From positions 24,213,476 to 24,277,475 of the forward strand of contig NC_053409.1 in the NCBI RefSeq assembly GCF_016859285.1: DNA of 64,000 bases, given 5' to 3'. The notes below the pieces were generated by a model. The model made no database searches and was not told the DNA's origin. It saw only the letters and a list, made by a program, of their open reading frames with translations. The DNA is from Xiphias gladius. Taxonomy: Eukaryota; Chordata; Actinopteri; Istiophoriformes; Xiphiidae. The position numbers and the translations under genes were made by a program. Positions 48,600 to 60,758 of this stretch are shown here, one piece after another (positions within the stretch are counted from its first letter, which is position 1; every line of letters begins with the position of its first letter).

Positions 48600-48960
48600 C
48601 TGATGTCGGAGCCTGGGAGGGATCCGTGAAGGCAGCCTAATCCAGCCCAGCCGCTGAGTAGCCATTTTGGTCCCACCTAAATCAAGCAGACCAGCCTCAC
48701 TTTGGGCCGCCGGAGATGGAAGAAACCGAGCCGACGGCGAGTAATTCAGCCACCGAAACCTTTTGAACCCCTCCAAGAAATACCCACCGGTGACCCTCAA
48801 CGCCATGGCTTGTTTCTAGGCAGTTATTTTTGTGTGAAAACAAAGCCCGGGGCGATTTTTGGAAGTGCGGACCGACAGCGCCTTAACGTTAGTTTAGTTA
48901 GCTTCACTGACTCAAACCCAAACGGGCAAACGGACACTGATTTCCTTTGAACACAGGCCA
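48600..48960 (+). promoter_or_regulatory. mark3: probable promoter and noncoding first exon region of mark3
   Basis: GC- and CpG-richer than its surroundings, with GCCATTTTGG (48661-48670), a YY1-type element often found at the start of housekeeping transcripts. A candidate acceptor (CTCTAACAG) at 49049 would join a leader exon from here to the first coding exon. A 20-codon uORF begins at 49102. Start sites are inferred. Confidence 0.5.
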
Positions 48961-49224
48961 TCAACGGTGCGTACGCGCCATGTAAATATTGAACATAAGA
49001 TTAATATGCTCGTTTTTTTTTTTTTTTTTTCCTCTCGGTCTCTAACAGTTCAGGTGCTCGGCTCTAACACGTCCGGTTTGGTTTGAAAATTGTCACGATC
49101 CATGCTGAGACTGTTTCCCCGGAGAGAGCTGCAAAGCAAAGCAATATTTTCATTTTTCGGGTAAGAAGGTGTCGGTGGGTTTTGGACATCGGACGGCCCC
49201 TGGTAGAGGAAGGACGATTAAAAG

Positions 49225-52200
49225 ATGTCAACAAAAACTCCTTTGCCTACGGTCAACGAGAAGGTGACGGAAAGTGTAAGTATAAAGGGTTGTTTACTGG
49301 GTTATTTTGCTAGCTGTACTTTGCTTTGTCGCTGGAAAATATCATTGAATTAATTCCAGAAGGTGGTGAATATTTGACCGAAATCGTGGCAGATTTGTTG
49401 CATTTTTGAACAGGGTGATGGCTAATTGTTTCACACGGGGGGGGGGGTTGGTTACACTTTGTTGGTAAATCGTAAACAAGCATAACGTCTACGTCAAACA
49501 TCCCCTGTAATTTTCTTCAGTGTCAATATGTGGATTTATTTACACACGAATCGTGTTTTTCTCGGCGAGCAATTAAGTTTTAAGGTGACTGCAGGTAATT
49601 AGGGGGTAGTCAGGATATATAGGCCCAACCACGAACAAAACTACAATACTTTCCCTGCTGGTTCTGGCAGGCGACAGTAGTTTCGGTTCTGGCTGGCTAT
49701 TGGCGTTCCCAGCCGCCACTCAAGGGTTTCAGCCGCTCAGCTTCCAAATATGGGCTCAGTAGTCCCGCCCCCTTGTGACCAACAGAATTTCCTGTCTGAA
49801 AGAGTGTTTCTATGTAACAATTAGAGCTTCCGGTCGGGATTTTTCAAAATTAAACAGAAACTCCAAAATGAACATGGTGTATAGGGAGGAATCATCATAG
49901 ATTCTAACTGTTATAATTTTAATACTTTTTTTTTTTTTTAATCATGAACATACAAAATCAAATCTGACAGTGTATTTCCTAGCATGCTCTACTAGAGCCC
50001 TGGCCTCGTTCTGCACCTGTGAGTCACTGTCCACACGTCCTATTTTTTTGGTGATTCAAATGAACAGTGAATTGAAATAAAATGGGAGCTTGGTCAGATT
50101 AAATTGGCCACCGCAGTCCAAAGTGATGACTTAACAATGCATGACTTTACCAAGAGCCAGTAAACAACCAGTAAAAATATGAACTGTTATTGTATGAAAA
50201 GTAAAAAAAAAATAAAAGTGAGCTCCTGAAATGTATAAAGCCTAAATGGTGATCTTTTAATCAACTGGTCGATTACTCGATCTCTCAAAGGATAGAAAAG
50301 TGATCTGCACCAGTTTTGGTCATTGATTCATTGTTTTTCATCTTTTTAACCCAAAATGACCAAAATCCACGAATTCCAGTTGCTCAAATATCAACATGTC
50401 CTGGCTTTCTTTGTGAGAGATTTTTTTACTAAAATTTTTTTTTCTGGCTTTTTATAGACCAAATGATTAGGGAGTTAATTGACGATTGATGATGAAAATA
50501 TTTAGTTTCAGCCTTTAGGCTGTCTTTTTTGTAAAATCAATAGTTTAGATTATAGATTGTCAAAGAAACTAGAGGAAAAGAAATTCCCTAGAATCCATAA
50601 TATCATCTTCAAATTTATTGTTTTGTCCAACAAACAGTCCGAAATGAAGAGAGATTTAAATCATAACTATATAAAACAGTGAACCAAGAAATCTTTACAT
50701 TTACATGTTTGGGGTTTTTATTATTCAAACATTCAAATAAAAATCAGGCAAACGTTCAAAAAACACTTCTCACAGTATTGACTTATGATTCATACGAACA
50801 TTAACACCATCTTACATTTATCCCACACATAATTACATAATATCAAGGGTTGTTGCTTGATGGATGACCTAAGTGATTAAATGATCATAAGCGCTATTGA
50901 TTAATATGTTGTTACTCAATTAACTGACTAATTGTTTTAGCCCTTCAAATTATTAACTCATTATTTAAAAAAAAAAAAATGGAGAGCGAGGTACCAAAGT
51001 TACCTTTCCTGAGTGTTTTATCTTTTATTTCTATAGCTGCTTTGCAAACTTTCAATGCTGTAATCCAGACCCTCTAAACTGGGCAACCTTACCCTTCTGT
51101 TTGCCATGTGCTACTGTTGAAGTCAGTGGATTTTCTAAATTCATACTCCACTTGTCTCCATTTTGCTGTACCTTGGCCATAAAGTCCCTTTTCTCCTCAT
51201 ATCCCATATTACCCATCTGTGTAAGTGCAGCCACGTAATGTCTGCATGTGATATCCTCAAAATCTCATGACTCATCGTGGCACCAAGGTAGCAGCAGACA
51301 GTCAGCTGGAGATAAAACCTACACTGCACAAACGGAGCACTGATGGTGATAAGATGTGGTGAAATTTTATTGATCCCCTGGGGGTGGGGTCAGGCCACTT
51401 CTGTAGCTGCAAACGTAAAGATTCATAGCCAGTAAAACGGGGCTTATAGTAGAGCCAGATAATGAAGACAGAAAAATTAACAATCAGTGAAATTAGCGCT
51501 GCAACGATCAGGCAATTAATTGATTAGACAATTGGAGGGACATTAATAGCCACCTGTTTTGATAATCAGTCAATCATTTAAGTAATTTTTCAAGCAAAAA
51601 ACCAAAGATTTGAGGGTTTCTGTTTGGAATTTGCTGCCTTTTTTATCTAACATTATAGAAAATTGAATATTTTTGTGTTTTGGACTGTGGTTTTCAGACA
51701 AAATTACATTTGATAACCTCACTTTGTGCTCTAAGATATTGTGATGGGTGATTTTCACTGTTCTCAAATGACAGTCGTTTTCATCAATTAATCTGCTGAT
51801 CATTTCACAATTTATCAATTCGTTTGTTCCATAAAATATCAGAAAACTGTGAAATATCACAATTTCTTACACCACAGTTTCCTAAAGACCTATGCGATAT
51901 CATCAGATGTCTTGTTTTGTCCAACCCACAGTCCAAAACCCAAAGATATTCACATGACTATCGCATTAGATGAAGAAAATTCTCAGATTTGAAAAGCAGG
52001 ACCTGGAAAATTTTCAGCACGTTTGCTTGGAAAATTACTTAAAATGATTCACTGATCAACAAAAGAGCTGCTGATTTAATTTGTAAGTCTGTTTCGTCTA
52101 CGGACTCATCATTTCAGCCATATAATAATCGAGAATGACTATAATCATTGCAGACCTAATTGAAATAGAATATGAAGAAATAAAGTTGTATTTTAATATA

Positions 52201-55200
52201 CTTTGCTAGCAATTTCAGCATTACACTGTACGAGAGCCAGATAGTCCTACAAGAAGGCATGGAGGACTCCTTATGCCCCCAACACTGAGAAAGCGACTGG
52301 CTAAAAGCCTTTTATTTTGAAGGGATAGCGCCCGGTGTCCGATTTTGGTGTCTTCCTCTATCGGGCTTGACTCAGATCAGTACATTCCACCTCCGGCTGT
52401 CTCCCTCTCTGTGTCTCTGTGGTTATCGGGCTCAGAGTTGGGAAAAATCTGGTGTTGTGGGAATTTCTATGGGCAACATCAGCCGGGGCAGAGTGTTTTC
52501 CTGTTGAAACATGACGGGCTCGCAGGCAGCCAGGAGACACCGGAGCTTTGTGAGTAACCGCTCAAAAGGAGAGGATCAAATCAAACTGGGAGATTTTTTT
52601 TCCCTTACAGGAAGTTGTCAGCCAGAAAAATGGAAATGGGGTTTTTTTTTTGTTTGTTTGTTTGTTTGTTTAAAAAAAATGTTTCTTTGTCCTTTCTGTG
52701 TAAAACCTGCATCCTAATGTTCCCTAGACTTTTTTTTTCGTGGCATGTCTTTGGTATTCAACAGTGACCTTATCCTAGTTGATGGTATTTTTATCTCCAC
52801 TGCTATCGCTGTAGAAGTCTTAAAATATTCCTTTAGTGACTAATAGTGTTTCTGTGCAACTTAGTAGTGAGTTTAAAGTGACCTTATTGTGATTTGTGGC
52901 ATTTTATAACTCCTCTGATATCTTTAAAATATTCTTATGGAGCTTTTTAATGTCTGCAGTGTTAGTTTAGTTTAGTATGACCTTGTCCTACCTTCCTACC
53001 TGATGGTAACGTTATCTTCTGTGGTATCTCTATTAAAATATTATTAGTGGGACCTAATATTAGCTCTCGTATCTGTACAATATCTAACAGAACTAATTAT
53101 GTGACAACTACAGATTTTTGTAAAATTGGATTTGTGCTCTGTGAGTTGAAAACATAAATTGGAGATAGTGTTTCTTGCTTATCATGTGGCTGTGTATGTA
53201 GTTATAGGTTTGCATGAGACTCTTGTTGTTAATTTTCCCACTTCATCACCGTCCTTTTCATTGTCTCCAGGGTGAATGGGGTCAGTCAGGTTGGGAATGG
53301 GAGGGGTAGAGCCGGGCGGGGCAGAGGGCACCACCGCTGTTAATGAGGCATCGGTGGGACAGTTGATCTATCAGACTTTTTTAGCTGTAGGGACACAGGA
53401 GTGCTTTTGAGCACAGTACTCAAAAAAATCAATCCCTCCAATTGTGGTGCTGTCAGAGCTGTGCAGCACAAAATCATGACACCAGGCTTCTTTCTCCACC
53501 AAACAGTTTGTCTCTGATTGCTCGTTAAAGATGCCGTCCAGAATGCACTGGGTCATACGTATGTTTGCTATCTTCCTGAAAGTATCCTGAGGAGATGGGT
53601 TTCTGTCATCCATTTGACCTCTGGATGTGTTGCTTTTACATCTTGTTGCATCTTTTCACTGCTGCAAACAAAACAAGGCAGACGCATGAACTGATTTTTG
53701 TCAACCAAAGTTTGCTGTCAGCTGTGTTAAAATCCCACTCAGACTTACTGAGGGTGAAAGAGGTCATTTGTAAACAGGAGTTTCCACAGTTTTTTATTTA
53801 TTTTTTTATAGCAGAGTCATTGATTAGTTAATACACAGTAATGACATGTAGGGCTGCAGCTAAGTTATTTTCACTATCGATTAATCTCCAATTTATTTTC
53901 TCGGTTTGTGAAAAATACCCATCACAGTTTCCTGAAGCCAAAGCTGACATCTTGAAATCGCTTGTCTTGTCCAAACAGTCCACAACCCAAAGATATTCAG
54001 TTTACTGTTGCACAAGACAAAGAGAGGCCGCAAAAATTCACGATTGCAAATCTGGAAAGAGAGAAATTTGGGCTTTTTTTTGCTTGAAAAATGATTAATC
54101 GATTATCAAAATAGTTCCCGGTTCATTTTCTGACCATTGATTAATCAACTTATCACTGCAGCTGAGATGTCATTCAGGAAAAAGGGGAGCAGAGATGGTG
54201 TTTTTCACAACAAATGCCAGATCTTCAATGAGTGTGCGACTAGTGTTTAAACACTCAGCTACTAACTACACTGATGACGAGACAAGACACACAGAGATCT
54301 GGGTTGTGTACCAGCTCTGCTAAATAACTGATTAGGGGGTAAATCAGGTGGTGGCAGCATCTGAACCAGACTGCCATTATGGACTGACCCTTAAACTTTC
54401 AGTAACCTTTTTTAAACTTTTATTTGTTTCTGTTTGCTCTGCTGTGCATCCTGTTTTCAAAAAGTCTGCAATGCTAACCACAGGATATGACACGGACAGA
54501 AGCTTCCAGCAGCATAATGGTTCAATTTTATTTTATAGTTTGTTTTTTTTTTTGCTATTGGCACGGCAAGTTTATTTCTATATTACCTTTTGTTTAAAAA
54601 GGTGGTTTACATATGAAAAATACACGAGAACAACATTTAATACACAATGAAGAGGAAAGCAAGAGACAGAAAATGATCTCAGGGCTGCTGCTCAGTCTCT
54701 CTGTGGTCTCACTGTTTATGGCAGCTGATCTGCTAAAAAGTTAACCAGCTTTTGATTAAAACAGGACAAGAAAATGACTTGAGCCACAAAAAAAATGTCC
54801 TCAGTTGAGCACAGATTTCTGCTCTTCACCCTGGTCACATTTTTTCTGTTTAGTTGTCAACTGCTTGTACGGGAACGTGACCTTCATTAATATGTGGGAC
54901 CCAGTGACAGTCTTTTCAGTGGATTCTGGGTGGGAAAGTTAAAGCTGATGAAACATCAACTGGGAACACTTCTGTAATGTTCCTAAACTTCCTTTTCATG
55001 ATTTAAGTAACTTAGCGTGATTTATTTAAGAGCTGAAACACATACGTCTACAACAATTGTGATAATAGATGAATCATATAGGTAGTTTTTTAAGAAGTGG
55101 TGAAAAATTAACTGGTACCAGTATCTTAAATCTGAGGATTTTGTATTTTATATGAAAGTAAACTGAATATCTTTGGATTTAGAACTTTTATTCAGACAAA

Positions 55201-57741
55201 CCAAGCATTTTGAATATGTCACAGAGGACCCTGGAAACTTGTGATGGATAATTTCATTTTTTTCTGACATTGTTAATGACACTGCTAATCGATTAATCAT
55301 CATGTATTAGACAAGTAATAGAACAGTCATTTTGAAATTGACATCAAAATGTACCAAAGCATTTGTAAAATTTAAAAGGGGGGAAAAGCACATGGAATTT
55401 AATATAACATCTGACCCTGGTTTTGAGGCTCTGATACTTGGTTGAAATGGTGTAACTGCCTGGAAAATACTGAATTTATCAGCCTCATGTGGCTGGTGGA
55501 AGAAAAAGCTTACTTTCCTTGTCTGGATGCAGAACCAGAAATATCCTAAGTGGATATGTCTCAGTGGGTCAACATGAGTCACCGCTGATACATGTAGTTG
55601 TTTTGCAGTAATAACGATTCAATGACCAGCAGTCGTCTAAAGTAATGTGTCTTTTCCACAGCACACATCTCACAGTAATGGGCGTCAGGAGATCGGCACG
55701 CGCTCGGCCCGGACCGGCGTGCGATCGCGCAGCTCGGAGGAGCCGCAGCAGCCCCACGTAGGCAACTACCGGCTGCTCAAAACCATTGGCAAGGGCAACT
55801 TCGCCAAGGTCAAGCTGGCCCGACACATCCTCACCGGCAGAGAGGTGAGACGCACAGAGACACTGGCCGAAGTGTTGTTCATAAAGAGTGAAGTCAGGTT
55901 TAAGGTGTTCGGCTGAGGGCCTTAAAATATGTTCAACAAGAAAAGCGGGTAAAATCCACTTTTCAGAACCATTAAGTATCGATAAAGATATGAATTTGAA
56001 CGGCCAAAACGACAGCAACACTAGTAATATGGTAAAGAATGATCCTGCGGTTTGGGAATAATAGAAGAAAAGTAGGTAAATTAAAATGTAATTGCAGTAG
56101 ATGTTAGTTGTGTGTAATCTTTCCCTTAGAATACTCATGGGATAAAATTATTTTAATTTTCAATCTTTAAAATTACAAATGCAACTGCATTCTATTCAAA
56201 GGTGTTTCTAATATTCTACCCCCCTCATGTTGGTGAATAGCGAGGGGAAAAAAAAGTTGGAAACACCTCTCGCTATAAACGTGTCCAGTACAACAGCACC
56301 TTTAACTACAACCTCAGTAATAAACATTGACTTTACACATTTCCAACAATGTCTCCAAAATGGATGTTAAGGCAGGGCTGTTGCATTGGATTGCCTTAGA
56401 TTGCACAGGTGTACCTAATAAAGTGGCCACTGAGTGTATATGAAAACTTTTTTTTTTTTTCTTCTGTAATACATGCAAATAAATGTGAAGACATTTGCTT
56501 TTTAAGCCTGAATTATCATCCTCAGCAGTTGGATTAACAAGGATTTCTGAAATGTTGATATTTTGCACCGCTATTACCATTAAATTTGACAACTTCCATG
56601 TTTAAAGTTTTACCATATTCTGAGATTTGCTGTCCTTTGATGTAAACAAGTTATACCACGTCAACAAATTATATTAAGAACACTGAAACTCTTCTTTGAA
56701 ACCCTTTCATCAGTGTTTGCAGCCTCTTCACACAGCTAACGAGCTCGTGCCTGCAGTTTTGTTGGGGGATGACCGCGCCGGACAGATATCAGTTTTTATA
56801 ACAAAGCTCATGCCAGCTCCCAGGGCTGGGTATTGAACCTCAATACTTCTTTTGTACTGACCAAAAATGTGTCCGTAGCACAGCATATCAAATACTGAAT
56901 GTCTGGTCAGATTTGTAATTTTGTTTGCTAATTCTGTGATCAGACAGTTCCTGATTTAATTTAGAATTTTGCCAATTTTAGACCATTTTATTAGGCAGAG
57001 TTGTTTGTATGACTGCTCTTTTCTGGACAACATTTAAGAACTCTGACTTCTTTTTAAAGGATTTTAGAGGAAAAAAAATCCCTATAGTAAGGTATCGGGG
57101 TTAAAAAAAAAAAAAAAAAGAAGCTTTTTTTGTGTTCCCTGTACCAAAACTTTCAGTTAAATTGTTGAACAATACCCAGCCCCACCCCCTCCATATACTG
57201 CCTGATTCTTCGCTGGAAACCTCGTGGACAGTAATGGATGTTTTTCAGGGAGAGCCGTTGCTGCAGAGCATTTGATTTGTTCATAATTGATGAACAGAAA
57301 GAGCAAGCTCCTTCTGAACACGGCATACGACATTTAACGAAACGCTGGTGCTCTTTTCCCTTCAATCCCCCCCTGATTCTGTTGTTAATTATTCTGTAGT
57401 TGCTTTTGGCCATATTTTATCTCCAGGAGGATGTTAACTGTCTTCTCCGTCTCTCAGATCGGTTCTAAAAGCTATAAATTGGCGTTTATCCAGTGTTTTT
57501 TCTTTGAAAAAGATACGTTTTCTCTTCTGATTTGGCTCTTCAATGTCAGTTTCCTTTCCTGAGCAGTCATCTCTTTTCTATTTGATTTCGGTGCCATATT
57601 CCACTTCCTCTTTTTCACACTTCTCTTCTGCTGCTATGTCCAATTTAGCTCAGTTTCGATGCTGTTTTTTTTTTTTTTTCTCCACAGGTGGCAATTAAGA
57701 TAATAGACAAGACGCAGCTGAACCCAAACAGCCTTCAGAAG
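49225..57741 (+). CDS. mark3: MARK3, MAP/microtubule affinity-regulating kinase 3 (partial, N-terminus)
   Basis: Coding exons in the window: 49225-49275, 55662-55844, 57688-57741, all phase 0, 96 residues; the rest lies beyond the right edge. MARK3 (C-TAK1/Par-1a) is a Ser/Thr kinase that phosphorylates microtubule-associated proteins and CDC25C and helps set cell polarity. Exon 1 reads [17 protein letters not shown], almost the human MARK3 start. Exon 2 holds [10 protein letters not shown] and then [20 protein letters not shown], the glycine-rich ATP loop (IGKGNFAKV at residues 59-67). Exon 3 begins [13 protein letters not shown], with the ATP-binding Lys at residue 82. Introns are about 6.4 kb and 1.8 kb and hold many repeats. 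I found no following LFREVRIMK exon before position 64000. Neighbour eif5 upstream is conserved with human 14q32. Confidence 0.93.
50245..50520. mobile_element. hAT-like non-autonomous element (family B), worn copy
   Basis: 'tcgattactcgatctctc' at the left and 'attgacgattgatgatgaaa' followed by 'tttcagcctttag' at the right; in mark3 intron 1. A second worn piece continues at about 50530-50945 ('ttgttttgtccaacaaacag'). Confidence 0.5.
51495..51820 (-). mobile_element. hAT-like non-autonomous element (family B)
   Basis: Starts AGCGCTGCAACGATCAGGC, contains 'aagtaatttttcaagcaaaa' (mirror of the forward copies) and ends near 'atcaattaatctgctgatca'. It lies in mark3 intron 1. Confidence 0.6.
51800..52125 (+). 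mobile_element. hAT-like non-autonomous element (family B), adjoining forward copy
   Basis: Carries 'agatgtcttgttttgtccaa', 'ccaaagatattcacatgact' and 'gcttggaaaattacttaaaa', the standard forward order, joined to the reverse copy on its left. Confidence 0.6.
52511..52549 (+). other. candidate alternative first coding exon of mark3
   Basis: ATG followed by [12 protein letters not shown] and then a strong donor (TTT|GTGAGT), 13 codons, phase 0. If spliced to the exon at 55662 it would stay in frame and replace the first 17 residues of mark3. The upstream 150 bases are relatively GC-rich. No homologue is recalled. Confidence 0.3.
53371..53613 (-). CDS. unexplained 80-codon open frame in mark3 intron 1
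   Basis: ATG at 53613-53611 in good context (CAAATGG) opens a frame of mixed, coding-like composition ([20 protein letters not shown]..., several Cys, Trp and His). It stops with TGA at 53371-53373. It is antisense to mark3. It could be a fragment of a transposon protein or retrocopy, or chance. I recognise no family. Confidence 0.2.
   Translation of the reverse strand: MDDRNPSPQDTFRKIANIRMTQCILDGIFNEQSETNCLVEKEAWCHDFVLHSSDSTTIGGIDFFEYCAQKHSCVPTAKKV
53850..54163 (+). mobile_element. hAT-like non-autonomous element (family B), near full length
   Basis: From AGGGCTGCAGCTAAGTTATT to CAACTTATCACTGCAGCT; internal 'aacccaaagatattcagttt' as in the other copies. Termini pair as AGGGCTGCAG / CTGCAGCT. 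In mark3 intron 1. Confidence 0.75.
55055..55305 (-). mobile_element. hAT-like non-autonomous element (family B), reverse worn copy
   Basis: 'gtaaactgaatatctttgg' is the reverse complement of the 'ccaaagatattcagtttac' block of forward copies; ends 'gctaatcgattaatcatc'. It lies 350 bases before mark3 exon 2. Confidence 0.55.
56205..56440. repeat. MITE-like repeat ending in the 'aaagtggccactgagtg' terminus
   Basis: 'ggtgtacctaataaagtggc' followed by CACTGAGTGTATA is a terminus seen widely in teleost DNA. The left part has 'aggtgtttctaatattctac', its partly complementary counterpart. In mark3 intron 2. Confidence 0.5.
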
Positions 57742-59351
57742 GTAATTAACCCCCCCCCCCTTTCTTCTTTTACACTCTCAAGCTGTGGCAGAATTAATTT
57801 ACTAATTCATGAAGCACAACAGATTGAGTATTAATTGTGTAAATGGGAAGCAGGGCATGCTGGGACTGAGCATGTGTTCTCCATATAGCTTCCTGGGGTG
57901 AATTAAGAGCTTGTATTATTTTAGTGTGATGCTTTTGCAGTTGAGGAGATGATTCAGCTCTACACTGAGTGCCCCACTTAGGTTTTGCATGAAGATTTTA
58001 GTTTGTAAAGCTTGTTAAAGGAGATTGTATTTGTGTGAGGGTTGAGTTTAATCATTTCTGTTCAGCCAATTTAAGAAAAGAAGAACAAATTCAAATGTTT
58101 TTTGCCATTTTCAAAAGGCCTTTGAGGTTTAGATGTGTCCCCACGAAAGCTTTTCTGCTTGTGGTTGTTTTTATTTTCTCTGAACATCTTAGCCTCCAAG
58201 AGCAACTAAATGTGATGATTTTTTTTTAAATTTATTTTTTTCTCTTCTGTACCTTTTTCCAGTTCATGCTGCTCGATTGTCATGCAACTGGGAGTGACAG
58301 TTTTGTTTTCCTTGTTAAATCAACCAAATCAGGAAGCGGGTCTGCTTTTAAAATGCAAATTTCACAGGCTGAGAGTGAATGCTGCTTTTGCTGCCCAGTG
58401 AATAGCAGCTCAACTTTACAGTTTGAAGTCAGCGAGTTGAGAATGAGCTGCCCATAGCCCTGGTTCTCTTTTCTTTTTATGTGTACACTCATTAACAAGG
58501 GAGGCGTGTGTGTGTGTGGTTGTTTTGATCTGTGCCGTTGTACATTTTGGCTGTGTCTCTCGGCCTGGAAGTCATTTCGGGGAAGCCAGAGCGATATCGA
58601 CTCGGCTGCTGCAGCTCCGGAGGCTTTTTTTTTTTTGTTGCTCATCAGACAGATAAGAGGGGATGGGGCAGACTTGGTGGCTGCTGTTGCTGGTGGTGAC
58701 GGTGATGATGTTGGGTGTTGATGTTCAGCTGGCCCCCGCCGCCTGGCTCCTCTCTCCCTCGTCCCTCTCAGCGGTCGGCTAGTGGTTTTCCATCAGTTTT
58801 TCCAAAGCTCCATTGATTCTGGCTTTTGTATCTCAGAGGCCTGGGCCCTTTGGCATTGGCTGTGACACTACACTGACAGAAAAACACTGAGTCATGACAG
58901 CGCTGTTCACGGAAACACAAAGCGTGAGGCTTTTGTCGGCAGTCCTTGTTGTTTTTAGGTTACTGCTTTGTCACAGTCAAGGATAAAAAATCGCTTTATT
59001 TGTCAGGGTTTTTTTTTTTTCCTCGCTGTTCCGCCAGGGATACAGATTTCTTTATGATGTTTATTTTAAGGAATTGGAACACACTTGAAAAAAGAAACTA
59101 CATTCAATACTTTATAATACTTTTTTATGATCGACACATAAAATGTTCCAAATCCTGTCATGCATTTCTATTTATAGGTTAGTTTTCTGTTTTGTTTTTT
59201 TTCCTTTTCTTTACTGGTTGGTGAGTTGGATAGTCAGAGTTGAAGGAAATCCTGACATGGATTAGATGTGGTTTATTTTATGGGTATGACGATCAGTAAT
59301 TGAGCTTGGCCTCCAATCTTGCAGGTTTCATATCTACGAGGGTCACTCATG

Positions 59352-60305
59352 TTAAAAGGAATGGTTCGACTTTTTCAAAAATGCCTCTTATTTGCTTTCA
59401 TGCCGAGAGTTAGTTGAAAGAATCAATACCACTCCCATGTCTGTACGGTAAATATGAAACTAAGGCCAACAGCCAATCAGCTTAGCGTGAAGCCTTGAAA
59501 CAGGGGGAAACAGTTAGTCTGGCCCTGTCTCCCGTGGTGAAACGACTCAAGGAAGTCAATGGTCCTGGACAAGAAATATTTCGGCACATAACCGCCTTTA
59601 AAACCACAATATTTCGCTGTTACACTTTGGTTTTTGTACAGATTAAACAAATGAGGTGTAACATGTTAATTAGTGACCTTTAGAGGTGCGGGTTGAAGGT
59701 CTTCCGAAACAGACCCGCGGAAAACCTACCTTAACCCGACGTGCATTAACTTATTTTTCTAAAAAGAGAAACCTGACCCGAAGGGGACCTGAGCGCAGCC
59801 AAACCTGATCCAAATAGACCCGAGGATAATTAGAACCGATCCCAAATGGGGTCGGCCCAAACTAACCCTAACAGACAGAGCACAAACAACAGCAGCAGCA
59901 TGATGATCTATCAATTAATTTGATCAATTAACAAGCAGTCGCGGTGGAAAACAGAAGCAATATAATGATGATGATGATGATATAATAATAATAATAATAA
60001 CGTATTAAGAACAAATGTAAAGTCATAGAAACTAAAATAGTTTATATGCTGTGAATTTATAAAAATAACTGAAAATTGTATTTCGACCCCCTGCACCAAC
60101 AACAAAAAATTCTGTTTCGAAAAAAAACGCAATTTAATAACAGAAAAGTTGTAGGCTACTAATCCTAAAATAAGTCGGGCTTCAGTTCCCTCAACAGAAC
60201 AAAGCTCCGGTGAGCTGTGAAGAGTGGTACCAATCTTCCCGTTCAACTCTTGGCAAGAAAGAGAAAAAGCATATTTGTCAAAATAAATGTCGAACTATTC
60301 CTTTA
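59352..60305. mobile_element. palindromic MITE (family C) with internal insertion
   Basis: Opens TTAAAAGGAATGGTTCGAC and closes AAATGTCGAACTATTCCTTTA, near-perfect inverted termini. The usual family interior (aaactaaggccaacagcc, ttttgtacagattaaac) ends near 59690. About 0.5 kb of unrelated sequence, with a (GAT)n/(ATA)n tract at 59963-60001, then separates it from its right end at about 60215. Confidence 0.65.
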
Positions 60306-60758
60306 TAATCAGCGACAAATCTTGTCCATGTCAGGATTTCCTTTTAGCCTATTAAAGCTCTTAAAAATGCATCAATGAGTCACACCTTTGCACTAATTCT
60401 GTAAACATTTACTTGTGCTTCACATGTGTATTAATTTGCTGAAAATAGTCCCCAAAGAATGCACTTGTTACTCCCGTTTAAGTAATATTTGCTAAAAAAA
60501 AATACACTGCCCAGCTGTTTTATGAACTTACTGAGCCTTAAAAATGAAACTACACATTTGTGAGCTGCTTTTAAAAATATACTGCATGTCTTCAGTAGAA
60601 AACAGTGGACCAGTGGAGCTGAGAGCCAGAGAGAGAGGCTGGAGAAGTTGGAAAGCACTGAGAGACCGGACCAACATAATGTTGGTTTTGGTCTTTGAAT
60701 GGGATTAGTAGGCAGTTAGATGGATATAAAATGCCAAACTTATCCTTTTAAAAACATT

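Noticed and set aside
55569..56138. 189-codon frame on the - strand
   Set aside because: It is antisense to mark3 exon 2 for its most coding-like part and otherwise repeats AT-rich intron sequence.
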